Below, in pieces: positions 7,030 to 13,410 of a stretch of 13,818 bases of DNA; the stretch's first letter is position 1, and every line of letters begins with the position of its first letter. The notes below the pieces were generated by a model. That model was not told the origin of the DNA. It ran no database searches and saw nothing but the letters and a program-made list of their open reading frames with translations. The translations under genes were made by a program, and so were the position numbers. Source of the stretch: Pseudomonadota bacterium (GTDB lineage: Bacteria; Pseudomonadota; Gammaproteobacteria; Steroidobacterales; Steroidobacteraceae); NCBI GenBank assembly GCA_021820785.1, contig JAKADE010000033.1, forward strand, positions 1 to 13,818. Reading direction: 5' to 3'.

Positions 7030-8343
7030 ATGCGCAGCATCGATGTCACGCATGACCCGAGCCTCACCAGCTGGGTGGACTCGGCCAACCGCCCCGAGTG
7101 CGATTTCCCGCTGCAGAACCTGCCGTTCGCGGTGTTCCGCCGCGCCGGCAGCGGCGAGCCGCTGCGCTGCGGGGTCGGCATCGGCGATGCCGTCCTCGAT
7201 CTGACCGCGCTCGGGTCGGCCGCGCCGCGCTCGGGACCCGCGGCCGAGGCGCTCGCCGCCTGCGCCGCACCGGCACTGAACGGGCTGATGGCGCTGGGAC
7301 CCGGCGCCGCACTGGCACTGCGCCGCACGCTCTCGGAGCTGCTGCGCCGCGGCTGCCCGCACGCCACGGCGCTCGCCTCGGCACTGGTGCCGCAGTCACG
7401 GGCCGAGTTTGCCGTGCCGGCGCACATCGGCGATTACACCGATTTCTACACCTCGATCCATCACGCCACGGCGGTCGGGCGGCTGTTCAGGCCCGATCAG
7501 CCCCTGCTGCCGAACTACAAGTGGGTGCCGATCGCCTATCACGGACGCGCCTCGTCGATCGTCGTCAGCGGACAGCAGGTGCGCCGCCCGCACGGGCAGC
7601 TGATGCCGCGCGGGGCCGAGCGGCCGCACCTCGCCCCGAGCGAGCGGTTGGATTATGAGCTCGAGCTCGGCGTGCTCATCGGGTCGGGCAACGCGCTCGG
7701 GGAGCCCATCGCGCTCGAGCACGCCGAGCGGCACGTGTTCGGTCTGTGTCTGCTCAACGACTGGTCGGCGCGCGACGTGCAGGCCTGGGAGTACCAGCCG
7801 CTCGGACCGTTTCTCGCCAAGAATTTCGCCACCACCGTTTCGCCGTGGGTGGTGACGCTCGAGGCACTCGCGCCGTTTCGCGCGCCGTGGCAGCGGCCGG
7901 CGGAGGATCCCCAGCCACTGCCGTATCTGGACGGCGAGGCACTGCGCGCAGCCGGAGCCCTCGACATCTCGCTGTCGGTGGCGCTCGAGACGGCCCGGAT
8001 GCGCGAGCGCGGCATGGCGCCGGTGCAGCTGTCGCAATCGAATTTCCGCGACAGCTACTGGTCGGTGGCGCAGATGGTCACGCATCACACCGTCAACGGT
8101 TGCAACCTCGCGCCGGGCGATCTGCTCGGGACCGGTACGCAGTCCGGGCCGCAGCCGCAGGAGGCCGGCTCGCTGCTGGAGCTGACCGGCGGGGGCAAGC
8201 AGCCCGTGATGCTGCCGGACGGAGAGACCCGTACATTTCTCGCCGACGGCGACCGGGTCATCCTGCGCGCATGGTGCGAGCGGGCAGGGTTGCGGCGCAT
8301 CGGGTTCGGCGAAGCGGCCGGCACCATCCATCCGGCGCACTGA
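7030..8343 (+). CDS. fahA: Fumarylacetoacetase (fumarylacetoacetate hydrolase)
   Basis: Last enzyme of the homogentisate pathway; it splits fumarylacetoacetate into fumarate and acetoacetate in the cytoplasm. 437 residues from the ATG at 7030. The frame is open back to 6961, but that would overlap hmgA, and MRSIDVTHDPSLTSWVDSAN is the natural N-terminus. Active-site residues align with mouse FAH: metal ligands D138 (IGDYTDFY), E210 and E212 (LDYELELG) and D244 (LLNDWSARDVQ), catalytic H145, Q251 and K264 (GPFLAKNFATT). The GTGTQSGP and FGEAAGTIHPA segments near the C-terminus also fit. The Shine-Dalgarno is poor, so translation is probably coupled to hmgA 7 bases upstream. Intact. Confidence 0.97.
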   Translation: MRSIDVTHDPSLTSWVDSANRPECDFPLQNLPFAVFRRAGSGEPLRCGVGIGDAVLDLTALGSAAPRSGPAAEALAACAAPALNGLMALGPGAALALRRTLSELLRRGCPHATALASALVPQSRAEFAVPAHIGDYTDFYTSIHHATAVGRLFRPDQPLLPNYKWVPIAYHGRASSIVVSGQQVRRPHGQLMPRGAERPHLAPSERLDYELELGVLIGSGNALGEPIALEHAERHVFGLCLLNDWSARDVQAWEYQPLGPFLAKNFATTVSPWVVTLEALAPFRAPWQRPAEDPQPLPYLDGEALRAAGALDISLSVALETARMRERGMAPVQLSQSNFRDSYWSVAQMVTHHTVNGCNLAPGDLLGTGTQSGPQPQEAGSLLELTGGGKQPVMLPDGETRTFLADGDRVILRAWCERAGLRRIGFGEAAGTIHPAH

Positions 8344-8350
8344 GCGCGGT

Positions 8351-8372
8351 CCGCACCCCGCTGTCGGTGCGG
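8351..8372 (+). terminator. Possible terminator stem after fahA
   Basis: CCGCACC (8351-8357) and GGTGCGG (8366-8372) form a 7-bp GC stem with an 8-base loop, starting 8 bases after the fahA stop. A second small stem, CCGCA/TGCGG, lies at 8381-8393. No T-run follows, so intrinsic termination is uncertain. The rest of the 238-base gap (8344-8581) holds a 14-bp GC palindrome at 8465-8478 and the next promoter, and no gene that I can see. Confidence 0.3.
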
Positions 8373-8515
8373 CGCCTGGCCCGCACGATGCGGTGGGTCA
8401 GAAGGTCACTCGCGACACGCGCAGAGTGCATGGCCGTGATGTTGTACCGCCGGGGAACGCAGTTGCGCCCCGGGGCGCCGGGGGCGCGTCCATGGTGTGC
8501 GGGTGAGGAATTCAC

Positions 8516-8521
8516 TATACT
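8516..8521 (+). promoter_or_regulatory. Candidate -10 element for the 184-residue protein gene
   Basis: TATACT is 5/6 to the sigma-70 consensus and sits in a locally AT-rich patch (8508-8525) within very GC-rich DNA. No convincing -35 lies 16-18 bases upstream. Transcription would begin near 8528, giving a leader of about 54 bases before the ATG at 8582. This suggests the gene is expressed independently of hmgA-fahA. Confidence 0.45.
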
Positions 8522-8581
8522 TTTGCCGCTCGATTTCGGCCCCCCACGCCCGGGCATTGCGGATTGCGCTGCAGGACTACC

Positions 8582-9136
8582 ATGGCCAACACACTCATCC
8601 ACGAGTCGCGGCGGCTGCTGTTGCCCTTCGACACGGTCGTCGATGCCCTCATCGAACTGGAGATCAAGCACGGCCGCTGGCCGGCGAACGCCGCGCTGGT
8701 GGCGGTCACCGTACACGACGGCGAGGACGACCGTTCGCGCAGAGTGGTGCTCTCGGTCCGCCCGCCCAACCAGGAGGTGGTTGAGCGCACCTATACGCTG
8801 CCGCTCATCGCCGCCGCCATCGTCAATTACTGCCTGACGATGCGCGTGCCCATGCCGCGCAGCTCCTCGAAGACGATCCAGTTCCTGCCCGAAGGCATCG
8901 CGCTGCTGCTGGAGAACACCCTGATGCTGCAGCGCCGCCACCTCGAAGCACCGCAGGTCAAGGTCATCTCGGCCGTGCCGGAGGAGGCGCCGGCGCAGAT
9001 CGACGCGGCGCCGGCTGCAGGCGCCGATGCCGCCGATGCCGCCGAGGAGCCCTTCGCGCCACTCGAGCCCGAAGCGGCCGATGGCCCCGGCGCACCGCCC
9101 GGGGAAGCGCCACCGGCGGCGTCGAGCGAGGCCTAG
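8582..9136 (+). CDS. Uncharacterised soluble protein with acidic Ala/Pro-rich tail
   Basis: A 184-residue protein that I do not recognise. The ATG at 8582 has AGGA at 8573-8576 with 5-base spacing; an upstream ATG at 8564 lacks a ribosome site. Residues 1-130 look like one compact folded domain with helical and strand segments (VVDALIELEIKHGRWPANAA, RRVVLSVRPP, TYTLPLIAAAIVNYCLTMRV, FLPEGIALLLENTLMLQRRH). Residues 133-184 are almost entirely Ala, Pro, Glu, Asp and Gly, an acidic disordered tail. There is no signal peptide or membrane helix, so it is probably cytoplasmic. It stands alone, with its own candidate promoter and a separately promoted downstream gene, so context gives no function. 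The coding call rests on a good ribosome site, the long open frame and a sensible amino-acid pattern. Confidence 0.8.
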   Translation: MANTLIHESRRLLLPFDTVVDALIELEIKHGRWPANAALVAVTVHDGEDDRSRRVVLSVRPPNQEVVERTYTLPLIAAAIVNYCLTMRVPMPRSSSKTIQFLPEGIALLLENTLMLQRRHLEAPQVKVISAVPEEAPAQIDAAPAAGADAADAAEEPFAPLEPEAADGPGAPPGEAPPAASSEA

Positions 9137-9156
9137 CCGCCGTGCCGCGGCGCGGT

Positions 9157-9186
9157 TTGAACGGCGCAGGCCGAGGGTGGTCTAAT
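9157..9186 (+). promoter_or_regulatory. Candidate sigma-70 promoter of the His/Trp-rich protein gene
   Basis: TTGAAC (9157-9162, 4/6) and TCTAAT (9181-9186, 5/6) are spaced by 18 bases. The transcript would start near 9193 and carry a leader of about 54 bases, with a bulged 8-bp hairpin (9212-9231) just before the AGGAGG ribosome site. Confidence 0.5.
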
Positions 9187-9246
9187 GCGTTGTATCGCAG
9201 CGCCCGGGTCTCTCGGCCGGGAGCCGGCGAGCTGCAGGAGGACACC

Positions 9247-10194
9247 ATGTTCACTTCAAGCCCGGTCACGACCCGCTCGCCGGCCGGTCGTCTCGCGCAC
9301 GCCGCGGCGGGTCTTGCCGCCGTGCTGACGCTGCTGTTCGCGTCCGCTGCGGCCCATGCCGATCCGCCACGGGGGCATGCCTTCAACGCGCACTTCGCCG
9401 CCGACCACGGGCCGCGCGGCGGACGTTTCCAGGCGCCGCGGGGCGGCGGACCGCAGCCGCACGGGCAGCATTGGATGGGGCATGGCCCGCAGGTTGCCTG
9501 GCATGCCGGCGGAGCGCAGCGCGACGAGTGGCACGGGGGCGGGGACTCGCATTGGCAGGGCGGGGAAGACCGTCATTGGCACGATGGTGGCGATCACCAT
9601 TGGCACGGCGAGGATCACTGGGACGGGTACGATGGCGGCTGGCGCGCCGATCGCTGGCATGCCGGCTGGGGCGGTGACGACTGGGACCACCGCGATTGGC
9701 ACGGAGCCGCCTGGCTCGGCGGATACTGGGGCGGGTATTACTGGCCCCCGGTCAATTACGGCTGGCACTATCCGTGGTTCATGACCACCATTCCGTTCGG
9801 CGCCGTGACCCTCACGTTCGGCGGGGTGCCGTACTACTACGTCAACCGCGTCTATTACGCCTGGAATCCCTACTACGACGGGTACGTGGTGACCGATCCG
9901 CCGCCGGTCGCAGTGCAGGCGGCGCCGTCTGCACCGGCATCGGGCCCGCCGCCCGCTCCGCAGTACGCCAGCGGGGGCGGCGGGGTGCTCAGCCTGCGCG
10001 TCACGCCGCTGAAGGGCCAGGATGCGCAGCAGAGCGCAAACGACCGTTACGCGTGCAACACCTGGGCCGTGGCGCAGAGCGGCTTCGATCCGCTGAACGC
10101 GCGCCAGGACGCCCAGGCCACTGCCGGTGAGCGCGCCGATTACCGTCGGGCGTTCGCCGCCTGCCTGCACGCACGCGGCTACAGCGTGCAGTAG
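9247..10194 (+). CDS. Exported His/Trp-rich protein with octad repeats and C-terminal two-Cys module
   Basis: 315 residues from the ATG at 9247, fixed by a perfect AGGAGG (9236-9241) 5 bases upstream; the longer frame from 9142 is not a plausible start. Residues 1-38 are a signal peptide ending SAAAHA. Residues 44-175 are extremely rich in Gly, His, Trp and Asp, with 19 His, and include four 8-residue repeats at 94-125. A Tyr/Pro/Gly segment follows (about 158-217: GGYWGGYYWPP, FGGVPYYYVNRVYYAW, YYDGYVV), resembling exported proteins such as the DUF6515 type; this comparison is from memory. After a Pro-rich linker, residues 262-315 carry RYACNTWAVAQSGFDP and AFAACLHARGYSV, a module seen at the end of several proteobacterial envelope proteins; C270 and C306 could pair. 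It is probably periplasmic or at the outer membrane. Metal binding by the His-rich part is possible but unproven. Confidence 0.82.
   Translation: MFTSSPVTTRSPAGRLAHAAAGLAAVLTLLFASAAAHADPPRGHAFNAHFAADHGPRGGRFQAPRGGGPQPHGQHWMGHGPQVAWHAGGAQRDEWHGGGDSHWQGGEDRHWHDGGDHHWHGEDHWDGYDGGWRADRWHAGWGGDDWDHRDWHGAAWLGGYWGGYYWPPVNYGWHYPWFMTTIPFGAVTLTFGGVPYYYVNRVYYAWNPYYDGYVVTDPPPVAVQAAPSAPASGPPPAPQYASGGGGVLSLRVTPLKGQDAQQSANDRYACNTWAVAQSGFDPLNARQDAQATAGERADYRRAFAACLHARGYSVQ
9526..9621 (+). repeat. Four tandem 24-bp coding repeats (8-residue His/Trp octads)
   Basis: The octads read EWHGGGDS, HWQGGEDR, HWHDGGDH and HWHGEDHW. At the DNA level CATTGGCA recurs at 9550, 9574 and 9598, exactly 24 bases apart. Flanking sequence keeps looser WH/HW pairs about every 8-14 residues, so older, diverged copies probably surround the clear ones. 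Confidence 0.8.
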
Positions 10195-10198
10195 CCAC

Positions 10199-10219
10199 GT
10201 CGCCGCAGCGACCTGTTTT
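10199..10219 (+). terminator. Possible weak intrinsic terminator after the His/Trp-rich protein gene
   Basis: GTCGC (10199-10203) and GCGAC (10208-10212) form a short stem with a CGCA loop, followed by CTGTTTTC, the only T-rich run in this gap. It begins 5 bases after the stop codon. The stem is only 5 bp, so termination would be partial. Confidence 0.35.
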
Positions 10220-10221
10220 CG

Positions 10222-10259
10222 GCCCGGGACATCGGCGACAATGCGCGGATGTCCCGGGC
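10222..10259 (+). promoter_or_regulatory. 12-bp perfect inverted repeat spanning the glycosyltransferase start codon
   Basis: GCCCGGGACATC (10222-10233) pairs exactly with GATGTCCCGGGC (10248-10259), with 14 bases between. The ATG at 10249 is in the right arm. The spacer holds GACAAT (10237-10242), a 4/6 -10 element placed 6 bases before the ATG, so transcription could start at the start codon itself. The repeat could be a DNA operator around the promoter or, if transcription begins further upstream, an RNA hairpin covering the start codon. Confidence 0.5.
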
Positions 10260-11262
10260 TGAAACCTCCGTTGCCGCCGCGCCCGCCGTGCGCCCCGAAC
10301 TCGGCGCCGGCGCCTCCATCCTGATCTGCCGCCCCAATACCCGCCTCGGCAACACGGTGCTGCTGACGCCGCTGGTCGAGGAGCTGCAGCACTCGCTGCC
10401 CGAGGCGCAGATCGAAATTCTCACCGCCTGTCCGGCCGCGGCGGAGATCTTCCAGGAATTTCCCGCCGTGCGGCGCGTGCATGCCCTGCCGTTTCGCGGG
10501 GTCCGCCATCCGCTGAACTACCTGCGCACGCTGCTCGCGGTGCGACGCAAGCGCTACGACGTCATCATCGACCCGTGCCCGAACTCCTGGACGGCGCGTT
10601 TTATGACTCGCCACCTCGCCGGGGCACTGAAGGTCGGGTTCACCATCGCGCGCGCCGAGCAGGGTGTCGATGTCAGCGTGCCGTTCCAGGATGCGCCGCG
10701 GCACATGGGCGCCTATCCGGTTTACCTGGCGCGCCGCGCGCTGTTCGGCCTGGACCCGAAGTCCGCGCGCGCCGACGAGGTGACGCTCAACGTACGGCTG
10801 ACCGACGCGGAGCGCGAGTACGGCCGCCGAGAAGTCCGCCGGCTGCTCGGGGGCGAGGCGTGCTCGCCGGTGATCGCCGTTGCCACGCATGCGACCGGTC
10901 CGAAGCGCTTCGCGCTCGAGTGGTGGCAGCGGCTGATCGACGAGCTGCGCACGCGCCTGCCGGCGGCCCGGTTCATCGAGATCCGCCCGCCCTCGGGACG
11001 CGCCTCGCTCCCGGCGCTGCCGGGGTTCTCCTCACGCCGCACCCGGGAGGTCGCCGCAGTGATCGACGCCGTGCAGTGTTTCGTCTGCGCCGACTCCGGT
11101 CTGATGCATCTCGGGGCCGCGACCGATACGCTGACGGCTGGTCTGTTCAAGGTCACTCTGCCGCAGCTCTATGCCCCGCGGCGCGGCCGCAGCTGTGCGC
11201 TTGAGGCCAGCGATGCGGCGCCGGAAGCAACCGCGGCGCGGCTCGCGCAGATGCTCCGATGA
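10249..11262 (+). CDS. Glycosyltransferase family 9 protein (LPS heptosyltransferase-like)
   Basis: 337 residues. GT9 enzymes transfer heptose from an ADP-activated donor to the lipopolysaccharide core at the cytoplasmic face of the inner membrane. The family shape is clear: N-terminal ILICRPNTRLGNTVLLTPLV (24-43), the central segment THATGPKRFALEWWQRLIDE (213-232) where the sugar nucleotide binds, and DSGLMHLGAAT (282-292), the diagnostic motif DSGPMHLA with Leu for Pro. The first 22 residues are a disordered Ala/Pro-rich extension. The ATG at 10249 has no Shine-Dalgarno and sits in an inverted repeat; it may be translated from a leaderless message. The next gene overlaps by ATGA. No other LPS gene is in the window, so the exact acceptor (inner core, outer core or other glycan) cannot be told. 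Confidence 0.88.
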   Translation: MSRAETSVAAAPAVRPELGAGASILICRPNTRLGNTVLLTPLVEELQHSLPEAQIEILTACPAAAEIFQEFPAVRRVHALPFRGVRHPLNYLRTLLAVRRKRYDVIIDPCPNSWTARFMTRHLAGALKVGFTIARAEQGVDVSVPFQDAPRHMGAYPVYLARRALFGLDPKSARADEVTLNVRLTDAEREYGRREVRRLLGGEACSPVIAVATHATGPKRFALEWWQRLIDELRTRLPAARFIEIRPPSGRASLPALPGFSSRRTREVAAVIDAVQCFVCADSGLMHLGAATDTLTAGLFKVTLPQLYAPRRGRSCALEASDAAPEATAARLAQMLR

Positions 11263-11918
11263 GCGGCGCGCTGCAGTTCCTGATCGTGCCGGTGACGGCG
11301 TTTCAGCAGAACTGCTCGCTGCTGTGGGATGCGCACGGCCGGGCCGCGCTCGTCGATCCGGGCGGGGACGTGCCGCGTCTGCTCGCCGAGGCGGACCGGC
11401 GGGGGCTGACGCTGACGAAGATCCTGCTGACGCATGCGCACCTCGATCATTGCGCGGCGACGGCCCAGCTGGCGCGTGAACGGCACTTGCCGGTGGAAGG
11501 ACCGGGTCGGGACGACCAGTTCTGGATCGAGGCGCTGCCGGCGGCGGCGGCTCAGTATGGATTTCCGCCCGCCGAATCGTTCGAGCCGGACCGATGGCTG
11601 GTAGACGGTGACACGGTCAGTGTGGGGGACGAGACGCTCGAGGTGCTGCATTGCCCGGGCCACACCCCGGGGCACGTCGTCTTCTTTCACCGTCCGACGC
11701 GCATCGCCTGGGTCGGGGACGTGCTGTTCGCCGGATCGGTGGGGCGCACCGACTTCCCGCGCGGGGACACCCAGGCGCTGATCCGTTCCATCCGCGAGCG
11801 GCTGTTCCCGCTCGGGGATGACGTGCGCTTCGTGCCGGGCCACGGCCCGATGTCGAGCTTCGGGGCCGAACGGCGCACCAATCCGTTCGTGGCCGACCGG
11901 CTGTTCGGCGCCACCTGA
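11259..11918 (+). CDS. MBL-fold metallo-hydrolase, GloC/YcbL-like (glyoxalase II-type)
   Basis: 219 residues, typical for the small glyoxalase II-like branch that lacks the C-terminal glutathione-binding helical domain of GloB. The known E. coli member hydrolyses S-lactoylglutathione. The metal site is complete: H59, H61, D63 and H64 in THAHLDHCAA, H135 in HCPGHTPGHV, D154 in WVGDVLFAGSVGRTDFP, and H195 in VPGHGP. The N-terminus LIVPVTAFQQNCSLLWD and the GRTDFPRGD stretch are typical of this branch. Its ATG overlaps the glycosyltransferase TGA (ATGA, 11259-11262), so translation is coupled although the two roles are unrelated. A thioesterase-like role in methylglyoxal removal is the best guess; other thioester substrates are possible. 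Confidence 0.9.
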   Translation: MSGALQFLIVPVTAFQQNCSLLWDAHGRAALVDPGGDVPRLLAEADRRGLTLTKILLTHAHLDHCAATAQLARERHLPVEGPGRDDQFWIEALPAAAAQYGFPPAESFEPDRWLVDGDTVSVGDETLEVLHCPGHTPGHVVFFHRPTRIAWVGDVLFAGSVGRTDFPRGDTQALIRSIRERLFPLGDDVRFVPGHGPMSSFGAERRTNPFVADRLFGAT

Positions 11919-11941
11919 GCCCGGGGCCGAACCGGTCGGGC
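11919..11941 (+). terminator. Possible stem just after the metallo-hydrolase gene
   Basis: GCCCG (11919-11923) pairs with CGGGC (11937-11941) directly after the stop codon, with a smaller CCGA/TCGG stem inside. No T-run follows. The rest of the 132-base gap holds an isolated AGGAGG (11942-11947), a GGCGC-ACGAAAA-GCGCC stem-loop (11981-11997) and the GAGGGGG ribosome site of the next gene. No convincing promoter could be named. Confidence 0.25.
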
Positions 11942-12050
11942 AGGAGGATTTGCCGCGCCCGGGCGTCTGTACTCCAGTAAGGCGCACGAAAAGCGCCGGG
12001 GCCGGTGCCCGCGAGGCCGGCTCTCGTCGACAGAAGAGGGGGTAGATGAC

Positions 12051-13361
12051 ATGCGTGATACGCCGCCACGATGGGCCCAGGCCCTGCAGCGGATGATGGA
12101 CTGGCGTCTCGGCGTCGTGCCGGTGCCCATCGCGGTGATCCTGGCACTGGTGCTGTGGTATTTCGTGGCCGGCGACAAGGTCACGATGGGACTGCCGATG
12201 ATGATCGGCGTCACGGTGCTGATGTCTTTCCTATGCGCCCAGGTCGGCCAGAGCATCCCGGGTCTGCGCACCGTGGGCGGCGCGGTGATCCTGGCGACCT
12301 TCCTGCCCTCGGTGCTGGTCTACTACCACATCCTGCCGACCCACATGGTGAGCGTGGTCTCGCAGTTCACCAAGCAGTCTGACTATCTGTTTCTCTACAT
12401 CGCCGCGGTGATCGTCGGCAGCGTGTTCGCCATGGACCGCACCATCCTCATCCGCGGGTTCGTGCGCATTTTCGCGCCGCTCGCGGTCGGCACCCTGGCG
12501 GCGGTGATCGTCGGCACCGCGGTCGGTACGGTGCTCGGGCTCGGTGCCGAGCATGCGCTGTTCTACGTGGTGCTGCCGGTGATGGCCGGCGGTGTCGGCG
12601 ACGGCGCCGCGCCGCTGTCGATCGGGTACGCGAGCGTGCTGCACCAGAACTTCGGCAGCCAGTTCGCACTGATCCTGCCGGCGGTGATGATCGGCAGCCT
12701 GTTCGCGATCCTGCTCGCCGGCGGCTTGAACTGGCTCGGCAAGCGCCGACCGGCCCTGAGCGGCGGCGGGCGGCTGCAGCCGGGGGCGGCGGACGGTGAG
12801 TTCCTGCGCCGCGACGAACCGCCGCCGCACCTCGATGTGATGAGCATTGCCTCCGGCCTGATCACCGCCGTGACGCTCTATCTGGTCGGCGAGTTCGCCT
12901 TCCAGATGTGGAAGCTGCCCGCACCGGTGGTGATGCTGGTCGTCGCGGTCGCCATGAAACTCGGCTGGGCGGTCACCCGCCGGCTGCAGCTCGGCGCCGA
13001 TGCGGTCTTCCAGATGTTCGCCAGGGTCGGCACATACCCGCTGCTGTTCATGGTCGGAGTGGCCTGGACGCCGTGGCAGAGCCTGCTGTCGGCGCTCGCG
13101 CCGGCCAACCTCGTGACCATCGCGGCCACGGTGATCACCCTGGTCGGGGTCGGCTTCTGGGTGGGCCGCAGGGTGAACCTGTATCCGATCGAGGCGGCAA
13201 TCGTGAACGCGACGCATGCCGGGCAGGGCGGTACGGGCGGCGTGGCCATTCTCACCGCGGCGGAGCGGATGGAGCTGATGCCCTTCGCCCAGATCGCGAT
13301 CCGGATCGGCGGGGCGATCGTGGTGACCCTCGCGCTGCTCGCCTTTGCCCGTTTTGGTTGA
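12051..13361 (+). CDS. 2-hydroxycarboxylate transporter family protein (citrate/malate-type)
   Basis: 436-residue inner-membrane carrier of the 2HCT family, whose known members move citrate, malate or lactate with sodium or protons or by exchange. The two hallmark re-entrant loops are present: GGVGDGAAPLS (180-190) in the N-terminal half and GQGGTGGVAI (391-400) in the C-terminal half. The C-terminal block ERMELMPFAQIAIRIGGAIV (405-424) carries R406 and R418; the latter corresponds to the substrate-binding Arg of Klebsiella CitS (R428). About 11-12 membrane helices can be counted, split by a cytoplasmic loop around 230-262. The start at 12051 has GGGGG at 12038-12042. No two-component sensor or citrate lyase gene is next to it in the window, so the substrate cannot be named. 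Confidence 0.92.
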   Translation: MRDTPPRWAQALQRMMDWRLGVVPVPIAVILALVLWYFVAGDKVTMGLPMMIGVTVLMSFLCAQVGQSIPGLRTVGGAVILATFLPSVLVYYHILPTHMVSVVSQFTKQSDYLFLYIAAVIVGSVFAMDRTILIRGFVRIFAPLAVGTLAAVIVGTAVGTVLGLGAEHALFYVVLPVMAGGVGDGAAPLSIGYASVLHQNFGSQFALILPAVMIGSLFAILLAGGLNWLGKRRPALSGGGRLQPGAADGEFLRRDEPPPHLDVMSIASGLITAVTLYLVGEFAFQMWKLPAPVVMLVVAVAMKLGWAVTRRLQLGADAVFQMFARVGTYPLLFMVGVAWTPWQSLLSALAPANLVTIAATVITLVGVGFWVGRRVNLYPIEAAIVNATHAGQGGTGGVAILTAAERMELMPFAQIAIRIGGAIVVTLALLAFARFG

Positions 13362-13382
13362 ACCGCCCGGATGTGCTAGCGT
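13354..13382 (+). promoter_or_regulatory. Candidate extended -10 promoter of the sigma factor gene
   Basis: TGCTAGCGT (13374-13382) has the extended -10 form TGn plus TAGCGT, with TTGGTT (13354-13359) 17 bases upstream inside the last codons of the transporter gene. An A-run follows at 13384-13387. The leader would be about 22 bases and has no strong Shine-Dalgarno. Confidence 0.45.
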
Positions 13383-13410
13383 AAAAACACCCATCGGTCC
13401 CGTCCCCACC

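Noticed and set aside
5667..7427. Long minus-strand open frames opposite hmgA, fahA, the His/Trp-rich gene and the 2HCT gene
   Set aside because: High-GC codon bias keeps the opposite frames open. The translations are Arg/Ala/His-rich without family motifs, and the plus-strand genes are unambiguous.
8465..8478. GCGCCCCGGGGCGC 14-bp palindrome in the gap after fahA
   Set aside because: It has no room for a proper loop and no T-run, and such short GC palindromes are expected by chance at this base composition.
8344..8581. A possible small RNA or tRNA gene in the largest gap
   Set aside because: No cloverleaf arms or tRNA consensus bases were found, and the only promoter-like element points at the next coding gene.
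9142..9246. A 35-residue N-terminal extension of the His/Trp-rich protein
   Set aside because: It would hide the signal peptide, and the perfect AGGAGG sits before the ATG at 9247.
11956..11965. CGCCCGGGCG palindrome upstream of the transporter
   Set aside because: Ten bases of GC palindrome are common in this DNA and there is no link to a regulator.
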